Shown: positions 55,323 to 64,000, numbered from the stretch's first letter. The stretch: DNA of 64,000 nucleotides from Sporocytophaga myxococcoides DSM 11118 (GCF_000426725.1 NZ_KE384560.1:1-64000), one strand, 5' to 3'. Notes: generated by a model not told the origin, from the sequence alone. Made by a program: numbers and translations.

Positions 55323-57932
55323 TTACTTCTTATAATGTTCCTCAAAGAAATTAAGGTAACTTTCAAGTTTTTTGGATCTGTTGAACAGGGAAAAATTCTC
55401 CTCTGTTATTACAAATAAGTCATATTTTAGGTTCTTGGTTTCGGATTGGAAAGGCTGAAAATTTTTAATTTGAGTGTAATATATCATTCCTCCTGATTTA
55501 TCCGCAAGGGTTTTTATACTTATTAAATTAAGAGTGTCATTTAATTGGACGACTTCAGTCTGAATTTCTCCTGGCTTATAATGTTCTCCATTATATTTTG
55601 TCAGAGCATTGACAATTTTGGCATGTTTTAAATTTTTGCCGTGAACTGCCACAATAAACATGTGAGGTTTGTCTTTTATGTCAGTTTTATATTTAACCTG
55701 ATCTTCGTTTAAAGATTTTCCGCCAGCAGAAGCTAGTTTTATATATTCTTCAGTCGAAGCCAGAAGCTCTTTTGCTTTGGGAAGAAGCACACTTTCTTTC
55801 TGATTCGCTATAAACTCTTCCAGCTTTCCTTTGTAAATAAGGGCATTTTTAGTCTGCCCGATGATTAAAATTTCGAGCAGTTGTAGTTTATCTTCTATAT
55901 CATTTTCTTTATATGCAATCCTGATTGCTTTGATTGCAGAATCTGCATCGAAGAACCTTTCAGCTTTATAAAGATTGTAGGCATCTCTGTACAACCCGTT
56001 GATATGTTGACTGGTTTCCCTTGTTTCAGCCATATAATTAGGGTTGCGAATCAATTTGGAATATATGGAATTGGGAAACTCTTCATGCAATAAAGATGCA
56101 TAGGTTTCAAACTTAGGATCTGGCTTTTCTTTATAGAGAAGATACAGAAAATATAAAACTTCAGATTTAAGTTTAGAAGTTGGGAACCTCGTTAAATGCG
56201 TCTCAAATGATTTTATAGCATTTCCTTTTTCATCAAGTTTCTGATCATAGATTTTCCCTACATTATATAATGCATTTTCAACTTTAAGGGAAGATGCAGC
56301 TTTTGCTTCATCTGAAAAAGGAATTTCTTTGTAATATTTTGTCTTATCTACCTTAGCTTCTTTTTCCTGTTTTTCCTTTGACTCAAGTGCGACAGCTGCA
56401 GAATCTATGGCTTGATTTTCCTTTTCATCCATATTATCCTGTGCAGCTTCTTTTGTGGATCGCCTCCAATTGTCTTCAAGTTTTCTTTGCCCCCAACGTT
56501 TCGCGAACTCTGTTTTTCCCCGTGTTATGGATGCCTCATTATAATAGTGCCAGGAACTTTCTCCGCCGCCAGTGGTTGAGCCTCCTCCGTTGTTATTATT
56601 GTTAGATGCATTTTTTGCTGCAAGAGCCTTTTCTCTTGCCTCTGCTTTTTTTAAATCCTCTTTTTCTTTATCGATTACTTTATCTATATGCTTGGCAAGG
56701 GTAATGCTGTCCATTGAGGCAAGTTTCAGGAGACTGTCTTCTTTCTGGATAATTCTTAATTGGGTAACAAACTCCTGAAGTACTTCCTGGCGAGCAGCAA
56801 TAAGTCTATAGCGTTTGTCTTTTTTATCCATTAAAGCTATGGTGCTGTCGTAGTATAATTTGGAGGTTTCAAAATCCTGTAGCTTCTCGTAGTGAATTTC
56901 GGCAAGCATCAGATATGAAGAAGCTTTTTGATAATTATTCCCGGTGCTTGCAGCTACTGATTTTTGCAGATATTCGATGGTGCCAGGAAGATGTCCCTGT
57001 TTAAACTCAAACTTGGCCATCTCATAATAGATTTTGTCTTTATATTCCTGATTCTTTAGGTCCTTAAGGAGCTTTTTGAAATATTTTTCAATCCTTTTTT
57101 TGTCACTGGATTTTGAAAGGTTTGTTACCTGTGCCATATATAACCTTGTATAGAAGGAAAGCTCATATGGAGGGTTGTGCTTTAGAACGGCCTTATAGTT
57201 TTTATAGGAATCTTTATCGTTATTCTGTAATTGATGTATTTGTCCGATTATAAAATGCACTCTGGATTTAACATCTTTTTTCTTTATAAGAGGCCTTGCA
57301 GTTTCAAGATCTTTAAGGGCTTCTTTATACCTTTCCTGCATTATAAAATACTGAGCTCGTGTAAGGAGATACTCCCTCTGATTTGAAGAGTTCATTTTTT
57401 CCTTTTTAAGGAAGTAGTTTACACTATTTACATAGTCAAAATTTGGAGCAGTCAGAAACAGTCTCATAAGGTGAATAATTGCCTCATGTCTTGCATCAAT
57501 ATCTTTGCTCTTTGAATTGACATACTTGTAAGTCTCTATTGCCTGTGGCCATTCTCCTTTGTAAAATTTTACCTTTCCAACTAGAATATAGCAGTCATCA
57601 ACCCATTTGCTGTTTTTGTGTTTTTGAATAGGTAAAGAGGCCTTTTTAAAAATATCTTCAAGAAGTTGTTGCTGAGCTTTCAGTTTATTGGTATCCGGCA
57701 ATGCAAGAACATGAATAACTTTATTATAGTCGTCAAGCCTGGCCTCTTCAATTTTTTTATCTACCTGCTTCATCCGCTCTCTGGCCAGAAAATAAGCATT
57801 GTCGCGAGCAGTAAGGTTATGGTAGCCTTTACTCACAAAGGAATTACTTTCAGGAGAGCAAGAAATGGCTATAAAACCGACAAGCAGGCACAGTATTTTG
57901 ATATGAATTGATTTCGTTTCCAAAAAAATCAA
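55323..57932 (-). CDS. sprE: Gliding/T9SS lipoprotein SprE (PorW), tetratricopeptide repeats
   Basis: The protein has 869 residues, the length of Flavobacterium SprE. A lipoprotein signal (ILCLLVGFIAISCSPES) puts lipid on C25. No ATG is in frame near the start; TTG at 57932 or 57923 must be used. The body is an array of TPR-like helix pairs (WVDDCYILVGKVKFYKGEW, KIYYEMAKFEFKQGHLPGTI). A long charged coiled region follows (about 425-530, EKEDLKKAEAREKALAAKN) with a low-complexity NNNNNGGGS patch. SprE/PorW is required for type IX secretion and gliding and is thought to tie the PorP/K/N complex together. Confidence 0.9.
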   Translation of the reverse strand: MIFLETKSIHIKILCLLVGFIAISCSPESNSFVSKGYHNLTARDNAYFLARERMKQVDKKIEEARLDDYNKVIHVLALPDTNKLKAQQQLLEDIFKKASLPIQKHKNSKWVDDCYILVGKVKFYKGEWPQAIETYKYVNSKSKDIDARHEAIIHLMRLFLTAPNFDYVNSVNYFLKKEKMNSSNQREYLLTRAQYFIMQERYKEALKDLETARPLIKKKDVKSRVHFIIGQIHQLQNNDKDSYKNYKAVLKHNPPYELSFYTRLYMAQVTNLSKSSDKKRIEKYFKKLLKDLKNQEYKDKIYYEMAKFEFKQGHLPGTIEYLQKSVAASTGNNYQKASSYLMLAEIHYEKLQDFETSKLYYDSTIALMDKKDKRYRLIAARQEVLQEFVTQLRIIQKEDSLLKLASMDSITLAKHIDKVIDKEKEDLKKAEAREKALAAKNASNNNNNGGGSTTGGGESSWHYYNEASITRGKTEFAKRWGQRKLEDNWRRSTKEAAQDNMDEKENQAIDSAAVALESKEKQEKEAKVDKTKYYKEIPFSDEAKAASSLKVENALYNVGKIYDQKLDEKGNAIKSFETHLTRFPTSKLKSEVLYFLYLLYKEKPDPKFETYASLLHEEFPNSIYSKLIRNPNYMAETRETSQHINGLYRDAYNLYKAERFFDADSAIKAIRIAYKENDIEDKLQLLEILIIGQTKNALIYKGKLEEFIANQKESVLLPKAKELLASTEEYIKLASAGGKSLNEDQVKYKTDIKDKPHMFIVAVHGKNLKHAKIVNALTKYNGEHYKPGEIQTEVVQLNDTLNLISIKTLADKSGGMIYYTQIKNFQPFQSETKNLKYDLFVITEENFSLFNRSKKLESYLNFFEEHYKK

Positions 57933-58007
57933 ATTGTTTAATTTATATAAATTCGAATAAAATAATTATAATGTAAGCTCGTAATAATAATAATCTATAT
58001 TACAATT

Positions 58008-58859
58008 TTGAAACATAGAAAAACACTTTCTCACTGGTTAACGAACAGATTTCTGCTAATTATCAGAAACGAAGAAAATTTTGCAGAAAAACGAACATTT
58101 AGTTTCACTTATGCGAAATTAATTGTTTTCTGCTCAATTTTTTTAATTCTGGTTTTTTCCCTGTGCTTTTATTTAAGCACAACATTATTAGCGGCATTTT
58201 TTGATCCTACGCATAAACAAATTGTATTAAATAAAAAGATCATTGCACTTTCTGCTAAAGTGGATAGTCTGACCACCGAGATGGAGCAAAAGGCAGCATT
58301 CACTGCCATTGTTCAGAGGGTTATTTCCGGAAAGGATGAAGAATTGAAGCCAGATGCTTCCAATTCAGTAAAAGCTGTTAAAGGCAATGAAATTACCCAA
58401 CTGTCAACGGTAGATTCACTTTTTAGAAAAGAATTTGAGAAAAAAGAATCGAATGTTTTTTCTGTAAAAAATGTTTCTTTTGGAAAATTATCCAACTTAA
58501 TACTTTTTAATCCCGTTTCGGGAATAGTAAAGTCTAAATATAGTGCAGGAAGGCAGTCGTATGAGGTAGGTTTGCTTGTTAAGCAGGGAGAGTCTGTGAA
58601 GGCAGTTGCAGACGGAACAGTCATTTTTGCCGGGTGGACAGATCAGAATGAAAATGTAGTGATCTTACAGCATGAAGATAATCTCATGACTGTATATAAA
58701 AAAAATTCAGTAGTTTTAAAGAAAGACGGAGATACGGTAAAAGCTGGAGAAGTTTTGGGGGTAGTAAGCGATCCTCAGCCCGCGGGAAATCCTAATTTCT
58801 ATTTTGAGCTTTGGTATAAAGGAAAGCCGGTGAATCCGGAAAATTTCATAACATTTTAA
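58008..58859 (+). CDS. LytM (M23) domain membrane protein lacking catalytic histidines
   Basis: The protein has 283 residues and probably starts at TTG 58008. One membrane helix (about 35-60, FCSIFLILVFSLCFYLSTTL) is followed by a coiled stretch (IALSAKVDSLTTEMEQK). The C-terminal M23/LytM fold has PVSGIVKSKYS, VKAVADGTVIFAGW and NPNFYFELWYKGKPVNP. All residues that bind zinc in active M23 enzymes are replaced: HxxxD is SYEVG, and the HLHFE motif reads NFYFE. It is therefore a degenerate LytM protein of EnvC/NlpD type, which activate amidases rather than cut. It is divergent from sprE and just upstream of bactofilin. Confidence 0.85.
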   Translation: MKHRKTLSHWLTNRFLLIIRNEENFAEKRTFSFTYAKLIVFCSIFLILVFSLCFYLSTTLLAAFFDPTHKQIVLNKKIIALSAKVDSLTTEMEQKAAFTAIVQRVISGKDEELKPDASNSVKAVKGNEITQLSTVDSLFRKEFEKKESNVFSVKNVSFGKLSNLILFNPVSGIVKSKYSAGRQSYEVGLLVKQGESVKAVADGTVIFAGWTDQNENVVILQHEDNLMTVYKKNSVVLKKDGDTVKAGEVLGVVSDPQPAGNPNFYFELWYKGKPVNPENFITF

Positions 58860-58869
58860 CTAAATTGCT

Positions 58870-59295
58870 ATGTTTCAGAATAAAAAAGAAAAAAAAGAAT
58901 TGGAAGAGCTGACCAATTCCAGTACAATTGTCGCTAAAGGGACAGTTCTTGAGGGAAATATTGAAACTTTCGGGAATATCAGGATAGAAGGAAAGGTAGT
59001 TGGAAATATTAAAAGTAAATCCAAGGTGGTGCTGAGCGAATCTTGTGTTGTGGAAGGAAATATCCTTGCACATACTGCAGAAGTTTCAGGAGAAGTAAGA
59101 GGTACGATTGAAATTTCAGACGTGGTTGTTATGAAGGCAACAGCATTGATTAATGGTGATCTTATTACTAATAAAATGGTAATGGAATCAGGGGCTACGT
59201 TTAACGGCCAGTGTAAAATGGGTGCTACTATAAAAGAAATTCAAATTGGAGAAGGAGAACGAATCAAACCAATCAAACAAGAAAAAACCGCTTGA
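58870..59295 (+). CDS. Bactofilin (polymer-forming cytoskeletal protein)
   Basis: The protein has 141 residues. A short charged head (MFQNKKEKKELEEL) is followed by a right-handed beta-helix of repeated turns (STIVAKGTVLEGNIETFGN, KVVGNIKSKSKVVL, GEVRGTIEISDVVV, LINGDLITNKMVM). It ends with GATFNGQCKMG, the bactofilin hallmark. Bactofilins self-assemble on the membrane and position cell-wall enzymes. Its last 50 bp overlap the start of the AtpZ-like gene in another frame. The gene follows 10 bp after the degenerate LytM gene, a frequent pairing in bacteria. Confidence 0.93.
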   Translation: MFQNKKEKKELEELTNSSTIVAKGTVLEGNIETFGNIRIEGKVVGNIKSKSKVVLSESCVVEGNILAHTAEVSGEVRGTIEISDVVVMKATALINGDLITNKMVMESGATFNGQCKMGATIKEIQIGEGERIKPIKQEKTA

Positions 59296-59476
59296 GGGTT
59301 ATGCTAAATATTCCAGCCTTGTGATCCAGATGATTGCAACAATGTGTCTTGGAGCCTGGGCCGGAATAAAGCTTGACGAGCATTTTCATGTTAAAAGCCA
59401 GTTGTTTACGATTTTTTTAACTATATTTTCAGTAATTGCAGCAATTTACTTGGTAATACGGGGGCTTATGAAATAA
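59246..59476 (+). CDS. AtpZ/AtpI-like ATP synthase assembly protein, overlapping bactofilin
   Basis: The protein has 76 residues: a polar head (MEKENESNQSNKKKP), then YAKYSSLVIQMIATMCLGAWAG, a kink with GIKLDEHF, and a second helix (LFTIFLTIFSVIAAIYLVIRG). This is the AtpZ-type pattern of the AtpI/AtpZ family, which helps assemble the c-ring. No ATG exists between the frame opening and the first helix. TTG at 59246 is therefore the likely start and overlaps bactofilin by 50 bp. The overlap couples the two genes. Confidence 0.8.
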   Translation: MEKENESNQSNKKKPLEGYAKYSSLVIQMIATMCLGAWAGIKLDEHFHVKSQLFTIFLTIFSVIAAIYLVIRGLMK

Positions 59477-59486
59477 CTTTGCCCCT

Positions 59487-59870
59487 GTGAAAAAATTTCT
59501 ATTTTGCTTTATTGTCGTTTCTTTAATAATAGTTTGTTTGACTAAAATTAAAGACCCTTTACTGGTGCATCCATTTATCTGGTATAGCCAGGTGTTTTTC
59601 TTTTCTATTTTTTTTATATCGAATAGGATTTTTTCAATAGGGGCGTTAAACGGCGATAATAAAATTCATATTTTTTATCTCGTCTCCCTCACCGTAAGAT
59701 TCCTTTTGTCAGTGGCTTATGTGGCAGTTGGTCTACTTAATACCGATTTTCATCCTGTCGTTTTCGCTTTAAACTTTTTTGTTTTGTATTTGTGTTATAC
59801 GTGGTTTGAAATTTATTCCTTATTAAGTAACTTGCGGGCCGATTTTAAAAACAATGAAAAATCTGAGTAA
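59487..59870 (+). CDS. Small membrane protein at the AtpI position, GTG start
   Basis: The 127-residue protein has four predicted helices (FCFIVVSLIIVCL; PFIWYSQVFFFSIFFI; FYLVSLTVRFLLSVAYVAVG; LNFFVLYLCYTWFEIYSLL). Such a protein between AtpZ and AtpB occupies the place of AtpI in other operons. It has no strong motif, but the size and topology fit AtpI. It starts at GTG 59487, 10 bp after the AtpZ stop, and overlaps atpB by 17 bp. Confidence 0.65.
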   Translation: MKKFLFCFIVVSLIIVCLTKIKDPLLVHPFIWYSQVFFFSIFFISNRIFSIGALNGDNKIHIFYLVSLTVRFLLSVAYVAVGLLNTDFHPVVFALNFFVLYLCYTWFEIYSLLSNLRADFKNNEKSE

Positions 59871-60879
59871 AATATTCCTTATTGCATTTCTCTTTATCTC
59901 TTTGCTAAAGGGTGCTGCATATGCTAACGGACCAGTAGAATCCGGTGAAGAAAAGAAATTTAGTCCCGGCGACCTGATTATGCACCATATCCTGGATGCG
60001 CATGAATGGGAATTTGCTCATGGTCTTGCTCTTCCCCTTCCGGTTATAATTTATTCTGAAAAAGGGTTAGATGTATTTTCATCTTCTCATTTATACCACA
60101 GTCCCGACAGAACTTATAATGGCTACCACCTAAATCATCATGATAAAATTGAAGCAGTAGATAAAAGCAGAACAATCTACGATATTTCTATTACGAAGAA
60201 TGTCGCTTCAATGTTTATTAGTGTTGCAATACTGGTATTAATCTTTATAGGCATTGCTAGATCTTATGGAAAAACGAAAGGTAAAGCACCTAAAGGTATC
60301 CAGTCTTTCTTTGAGCCAATAATAATGTATATCAGAGATGACATAGGCAAAGGAACTATCGGACCAAAATACGAGCGTTTTATGCCGTACCTTTTAACTG
60401 TGTTTTTCTTTATATGGTTCAATAACCTTTTAGGATTATTCCCGGGAGGAGCTAACCTTACAGGAAATATAGCAGTTACGTTTATACTTGCTTTACTTAC
60501 ATTTTTAGTAACCACATTAAGTGCCAATGGGAATTACTGGAAACACATACTTTGGACTCCAGGCGTACCTCTTCCATTAAGAATTATTATTCTTCCTATA
60601 GAGATTGTTGGTATGTTCACTAAGCCATTCTCTCTTATGGTCCGACTTTTTGCAAACATCACTGCGGGTCACATTATCATATTAAGTTTTATCAGCTTGA
60701 TCTTTATGTTTGAGAGTTATGCTGTTGGATTTGCAAGTACAGCGTTTGCAGTATTCATGTCTATGCTTGAGCTATTTGTAGCACTATTGCAGGCTTATGT
60801 ATTTACTCTTCTTTCAGCAATGTACTTTGCATCTGCTGTAGAAGAGCATCAAGATCACGATTATGATCACGGGCATTGA
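59854..60879 (+). CDS. atpB: ATP synthase F0 subunit a
   Basis: The protein has 341 residues, about 70 longer than the E. coli protein. A signal peptide (KIFLIAFLFISLLKGAAYA) precedes an extra periplasmic segment (about 25-110, with HHILDAHEWEFAHG). The membrane part then follows. The essential arginine is R264 in MVRLFANITAGH, and the last helix pair is MLELFVALLQAYVFTLLS. It ends in EEHQDHDYDHGH, histidine- and aspartate-rich. Subunit a provides the half-channels that let protons drive the c-ring. It overlaps the preceding gene by 17 bp. Confidence 0.95.
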   Translation: MKNLSKIFLIAFLFISLLKGAAYANGPVESGEEKKFSPGDLIMHHILDAHEWEFAHGLALPLPVIIYSEKGLDVFSSSHLYHSPDRTYNGYHLNHHDKIEAVDKSRTIYDISITKNVASMFISVAILVLIFIGIARSYGKTKGKAPKGIQSFFEPIIMYIRDDIGKGTIGPKYERFMPYLLTVFFFIWFNNLLGLFPGGANLTGNIAVTFILALLTFLVTTLSANGNYWKHILWTPGVPLPLRIIILPIEIVGMFTKPFSLMVRLFANITAGHIIILSFISLIFMFESYAVGFASTAFAVFMSMLELFVALLQAYVFTLLSAMYFASAVEEHQDHDYDHGH

Positions 60880-60902
60880 GATTCAAGCCTAATCTTTAAT
60901 AG

Positions 60903-61199
<297 letters not shown>

Positions 61200-61204
61200 A
61201 AACT

Positions 61205-61244
61205 AAACTCCTGAATACAGACATTAGGTCTGATTCAGGAGTTT
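61205..61244 (+). terminator. Strong hairpin between atpE and atpF
   Basis: AAACTCCTGAAT (61205-61216) pairs with ATTCAGGAGTTT (61233-61244). Inside, CAGAC pairs with GTCTG across loop ATTAG, with one bulged A (61217). The total is 17 bp. A weak T tract (GAATTTTATAG) follows. It lies inside the operon, so it is better read as a partial terminator or an mRNA stabiliser for the c subunit, which is needed in many copies, than as a full stop. Confidence 0.75.
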
Positions 61245-61291
61245 GAATTTTATAGTTAAACAAAAGAGGGAAATTTCTTAAAACAACAAAT

Positions 61292-61783
61292 ATGTTAGTC
61301 CAACCTGATTTCGGTTTGTTATTTTGGCAAACAGTAACATTCCTAATAGTACTATTTATCCTGGGAAAATTTGCGTGGAAACCAATTCTTGGTGCCCTTA
61401 AAGAGCGTGAGGCGGATATTGAAGAGGCTTTATCAGCTGCTGAAAACGCTAAGGAAGAAATGAAAAGATTGCATGCTGCAAATGAAAAATTGCTTCAGGA
61501 TGCAAGACTTGAAAGAGATAAGATAATAAAAGAGGCAAGTGCTGTTGCAAATTCAATTATTACGGAAGCAAAAGATAAAGCAACTGCAGAAAGCAACAGA
61601 ATTGTTGAAGGAGCAAAAATAGCAATCAATAATGAGAAGCTTTCAGCATTAACAGAAGTTAAAAACCAGGCAGCTACACTTGCGATTGACATTGCAGAGA
61701 AACTTCTTAGAAAAGAGCTTTCTGATTCTAAAGCACAAAAGGAACTAGTTTCAGAATATTTGAAAGAAGCTAAATTTAACTAA
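61292..61783 (+). CDS. atpF: ATP synthase F0 subunit b
   Basis: The protein has 163 residues. One N-terminal helix (LLFWQTVTFLIVLFILGKFAW) is followed by the long charged coiled coil typical of the peripheral stalk (LSAAENAKEEMKRLHAANE) and ends KLLRKELSDSKAQKEL. It connects subunit a to F1 through subunit delta. It ends one base before the atpH start. Confidence 0.94.
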   Translation: MLVQPDFGLLFWQTVTFLIVLFILGKFAWKPILGALKEREADIEEALSAAENAKEEMKRLHAANEKLLQDARLERDKIIKEASAVANSIITEAKDKATAESNRIVEGAKIAINNEKLSALTEVKNQAATLAIDIAEKLLRKELSDSKAQKELVSEYLKEAKFN

Positions 61784-61784
61784 G

Positions 61785-62345
61785 ATGCACGAGTCAAGAA
61801 TAGCAGCGCCATATGCAAAATCTCTTCTTGAGCTTGCTCAGGAAAAGGGAGTGCTGGAAGAGGTGCAAAAAGATATGGCAGGTTTTGCAAAAATCTGTAA
61901 TGAAAATAGGCAGCTTGTAACGGTCTTGAGAAATCCGGTAATAAAGCATGGAAAAAAATTAGCAATTCTTACTGACCTTTTCAAAGGAAAAGTAAATCCT
62001 ATTACTTTTTCTATTTTTCAGATATTGACAAAGAAGAACAGAGAAGCATTTTTATATGATATCGCTGTTGAATTTGGAAATCAATACAGAAAATTCAAAG
62101 GAATAGAAAAGGCTGTTCTTACCACCGCAGCCCCAATCACAGAAGAGCAAAGAGCTGCTTTTGTTAAGATGGTAGAAACTGCCAAAACTAAAAAAGTTGA
62201 GCTTGAGGAGCATATTGACGAATCAATAATGGGAGGATTTGTGCTGAATATCGGAGGCGACAAACAAGTTGATCAGTCTATCAAAACCAAGCTAGTACAA
62301 TTAAAAAGTAAATTCAAAGATAATCCATTTATTTCTAAATATTAA
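61785..62345 (+). CDS. atpH: ATP synthase F1 subunit delta
   Basis: The protein has 186 residues: the helical N-terminal domain ([21 protein letters not shown]) followed by [18 protein letters not shown] and the C-terminal beta part with [19 protein letters not shown], all characteristic of delta/OSCP. It joins the peripheral stalk to the top of F1. It starts 1 bp after atpF and ends 2 bp before atpA. Confidence 0.95.
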   Translation: MHESRIAAPYAKSLLELAQEKGVLEEVQKDMAGFAKICNENRQLVTVLRNPVIKHGKKLAILTDLFKGKVNPITFSIFQILTKKNREAFLYDIAVEFGNQYRKFKGIEKAVLTTAAPITEEQRAAFVKMVETAKTKKVELEEHIDESIMGGFVLNIGGDKQVDQSIKTKLVQLKSKFKDNPFISKY

Positions 62346-62347
62346 TC

Positions 62348-63925
62348 ATGGAAGTAAGACCAGACGAGGTTTCTGCGATATTAAGAGAGCAGTTATCAAA
62401 CTTCAGAACTGAAGCTGAGTTAGAAGAAGTAGGCACCGTTCTTCAGGTAGGTGACGGGGTAGCACGTATATACGGGCTGTCAAAAGCTCAATCCGGAGAG
62501 CTTCTTGAGTTTCCCAACGGATTAAGAGCATTGGTATTAAACCTTGAAGAAGACAATGTAGGAGCCGTATTATTAGGTGAATATAGTGACATTAAAGAAG
62601 GTGATACTGTAAAGCGTACAAAGCAGATTGCTTACGTTAAAGTAGGTAATGGTCTTGTTGGCCGTGTTATTGATACACTTGGAAACCCAATAGATGGTAA
62701 AGGGCCTGTAACAGGTGATTTATATGACATGCCATTGGAAAGAAAAGCTCCAGGGGTTATTTTCAGACAGCCTGTAAATGAGCCTTTACAAACTGGTATC
62801 AAAGCGATTGACTCTATGATACCTATCGGTAGAGGACAAAGAGAGCTTATCATCGGTGACAGACAGACTGGAAAAACAGCTGTTGCTATTGATACGATCC
62901 TTAACCAAAAAGAATACTATGATAAAGGTCAGCCAGTATTCTGTATATATGTTGCTATAGGTCAAAAAGCAAGTACTGTTGCTCAGGTTGTTGCTGCTCT
63001 TGAAAAAGGTGGTGCAATGGCATATACAGTAGTTGTGTCTGCTTCTGCTGCTGATCCTGCTCCAATGCAATTCTTTGCTCCATTTACTGGTGCTGCAGTT
63101 GGTGAGTTCTTCAGAGATACAGGAAGACCTGCTCTTGTTGTTTATGATGATCTTTCTAAGCAAGCAGTTGCTTACAGAGAAGTTTCTCTTCTTTTAAGAA
63201 GACCTCCGGGACGTGAGGCTTATCCAGGTGATGTGTTCTATCTACACAGCCGTTTATTGGAAAGAGCTGCTAAAATCATTGCATCTGATGATATAGCTAA
63301 AAATATGAACGACCTCCCGGATTCACTTAAAGGTATCGTTAAAGGTGGTGGTTCATTAACTGCATTACCTATCATCGAAACTCAGGCTGGTGACGTTTCT
63401 GCTTATATCCCAACAAACGTAATTTCTATTACAGACGGTCAGATATTCCTTGAAACTAACTTGTTCAACTCAGGTGTTCGTCCTGCGATCAACGTTGGTA
63501 TTTCAGTATCAAGGGTAGGAGGTTCTGCTCAGATCAAATCAATGAAAAAGGTTGCTGGTACATTAAAATTAGACCAGGCTCAATTCAGAGAACTTGAGGC
63601 ATTTGCTAAATTCGGTTCTGATCTTGATGCTGCTACTAAATTGATTATTGAGAGAGGTAGAAGAAACCTTGAAATATTAAAACAAGCTCAATATTCTCCT
63701 GTAGCTGTTGAGTTCCAGGTTGCAATTATCTATGTTTCTTCTAATGGTTACATCGATAACGTTCCTGTAAAAGAAGTGAAGGCTTTTGAAAATGAGTTTT
63801 CTAACTTCCTGAAAGTTTCTCATAAAGATACTCTTGACGCTATCCGTTCAGGTAAAATTGATGATTCAGTAACAGAAGTTTTAAAGAAGGTTGCTAAAGA
63901 CCTTGCGAAGAAATATAATAATTAA
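62348..63925 (+). CDS. atpA: ATP synthase F1 subunit alpha
   Basis: The protein has 525 residues, full length. The N-terminal beta barrel ([20 protein letters not shown]) is followed by the nucleotide domain with P-loop [22 protein letters not shown] and [20 protein letters not shown]. It ends [18 protein letters not shown]. Alpha subunits bind nucleotide but do not hydrolyse it; they alternate with beta in the F1 head. The beta and epsilon genes (atpD, atpC) are not in view, as is common in Bacteroidota, where they often form a separate locus. Confidence 0.97.
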   Translation: MEVRPDEVSAILREQLSNFRTEAELEEVGTVLQVGDGVARIYGLSKAQSGELLEFPNGLRALVLNLEEDNVGAVLLGEYSDIKEGDTVKRTKQIAYVKVGNGLVGRVIDTLGNPIDGKGPVTGDLYDMPLERKAPGVIFRQPVNEPLQTGIKAIDSMIPIGRGQRELIIGDRQTGKTAVAIDTILNQKEYYDKGQPVFCIYVAIGQKASTVAQVVAALEKGGAMAYTVVVSASAADPAPMQFFAPFTGAAVGEFFRDTGRPALVVYDDLSKQAVAYREVSLLLRRPPGREAYPGDVFYLHSRLLERAAKIIASDDIAKNMNDLPDSLKGIVKGGGSLTALPIIETQAGDVSAYIPTNVISITDGQIFLETNLFNSGVRPAINVGISVSRVGGSAQIKSMKKVAGTLKLDQAQFRELEAFAKFGSDLDAATKLIIERGRRNLEILKQAQYSPVAVEFQVAIIYVSSNGYIDNVPVKEVKAFENEFSNFLKVSHKDTLDAIRSGKIDDSVTEVLKKVAKDLAKKYNN

Positions 63926-63927
63926 TT

Positions 63928-64000
63928 ATGCCAAGTCTTAAAGAGGTCAGAGGAAGGATCGTTTCCATTAATTCTACGCAGCAGATTACCAAAGCCATGA
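63928..64000 (+). CDS. atpG: ATP synthase F1 subunit gamma, partial at window edge
   Basis: Only the first 24 codons are in the window, reading MPSLKEVRGRIVSINSTQQ then ITKAM. This is the conserved gamma N-terminus, where the I-x-S-x-x-x-x-x-Q-I-T-K-A-M pattern is near universal. The ATG lies 2 bp after the atpA stop. The remainder is beyond the window. Confidence 0.93.
   Translation, partial: MPSLKEVRGRIVSINSTQQITKAM

Overview
The window comes from a low-GC gliding-type Bacteroidota, most likely a member of the Cytophagales close to Cytophaga/Sporocytophaga. This is inferred from: a complete porP/sprF-gldK-gldL-gldM-gldN type IX secretion and gliding locus; a SprE/PorW lipoprotein; two secreted enzymes with type IX C-terminal sorting domains; Bacteroidota-only families (DUF4271, DUF3108, split-type atpB with signal peptide); and promoters of the Bacteroidota form TTTG-N19-21-TAnnTTTG. 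No insertion sequence, prophage, CRISPR array or rRNA was seen. The DNA is ordinary chromosomal core with a few accessory genes.

Layout. 1-240: tRNA-Leu and tRNA-Gly on the minus strand. 0.4-4.5 kb: a degenerate arginase-fold protein, an RDD membrane protein, a DUF3108 lipoprotein, a DUF486 membrane protein and a MoxR ATPase. 4.7-8.5 kb: divergent secreted enzymes (M43-type metalloprotease with five tandem 50-residue repeats; pectate lyase). 8.7-17.3 kb: a coiled-coil secreted protein, a TIGR01777 epimerase-like protein, a LOG-family protein, a lytic transglycosylase, uvrA, a type II NADH dehydrogenase and a small cysteine-containing secreted protein. 17.4-26.3 kb: an anchored coiled-coil protein, an OmpR-type two-component system and a tripartite RND metal efflux operon. 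26.4-40.5 kb (all minus): pbpC with a giant alpha-2-macroglobulin, an outer-membrane protein, an M1 peptidase, a GH15 glycosidase, a small unknown and hemW. 40.5-51.2 kb (plus): a BamA-like protein, a WecA/MraY-like transferase, DUF4271, a HemD-like protein, then porP-gldKLMN. 51.2-57.9 kb (minus): uvrC, PBP1A and sprE. 58-64 kb (plus): a catalytically dead LytM protein, bactofilin, and the ATP synthase genes atpZ/I-like, atpB, E, F, H, A and the start of atpG.

How the genes work together. GldKLMN, PorP/SprF and SprE form the core, motor and outer-membrane parts of the type IX secretion system, which would export the protease and the pectate lyase seen at 4.7-8.5 kb. The cell-envelope genes near sprE (PBP1A, dead LytM, bactofilin) suggest a peptidoglycan-linked neighbourhood next to the proton motor genes of the ATP synthase.

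The strongest unexplained signal is regulatory. TTTTAA hexamers repeated at exactly 11-bp intervals occur four times upstream of the anchored coiled-coil gene (17299-17337). They occur again, three times, upstream of the efflux operon (20558-20585). These arrays flank the OmpR-family response regulator gene and look like its binding sites. Other notable items: a perfect 14-bp palindrome that ends two convergent genes and makes both proteins end in RGKS; a 17-bp hairpin between atpE and atpF; and a leader repeat with TGTCT/AGACA symmetry before the efflux operon.
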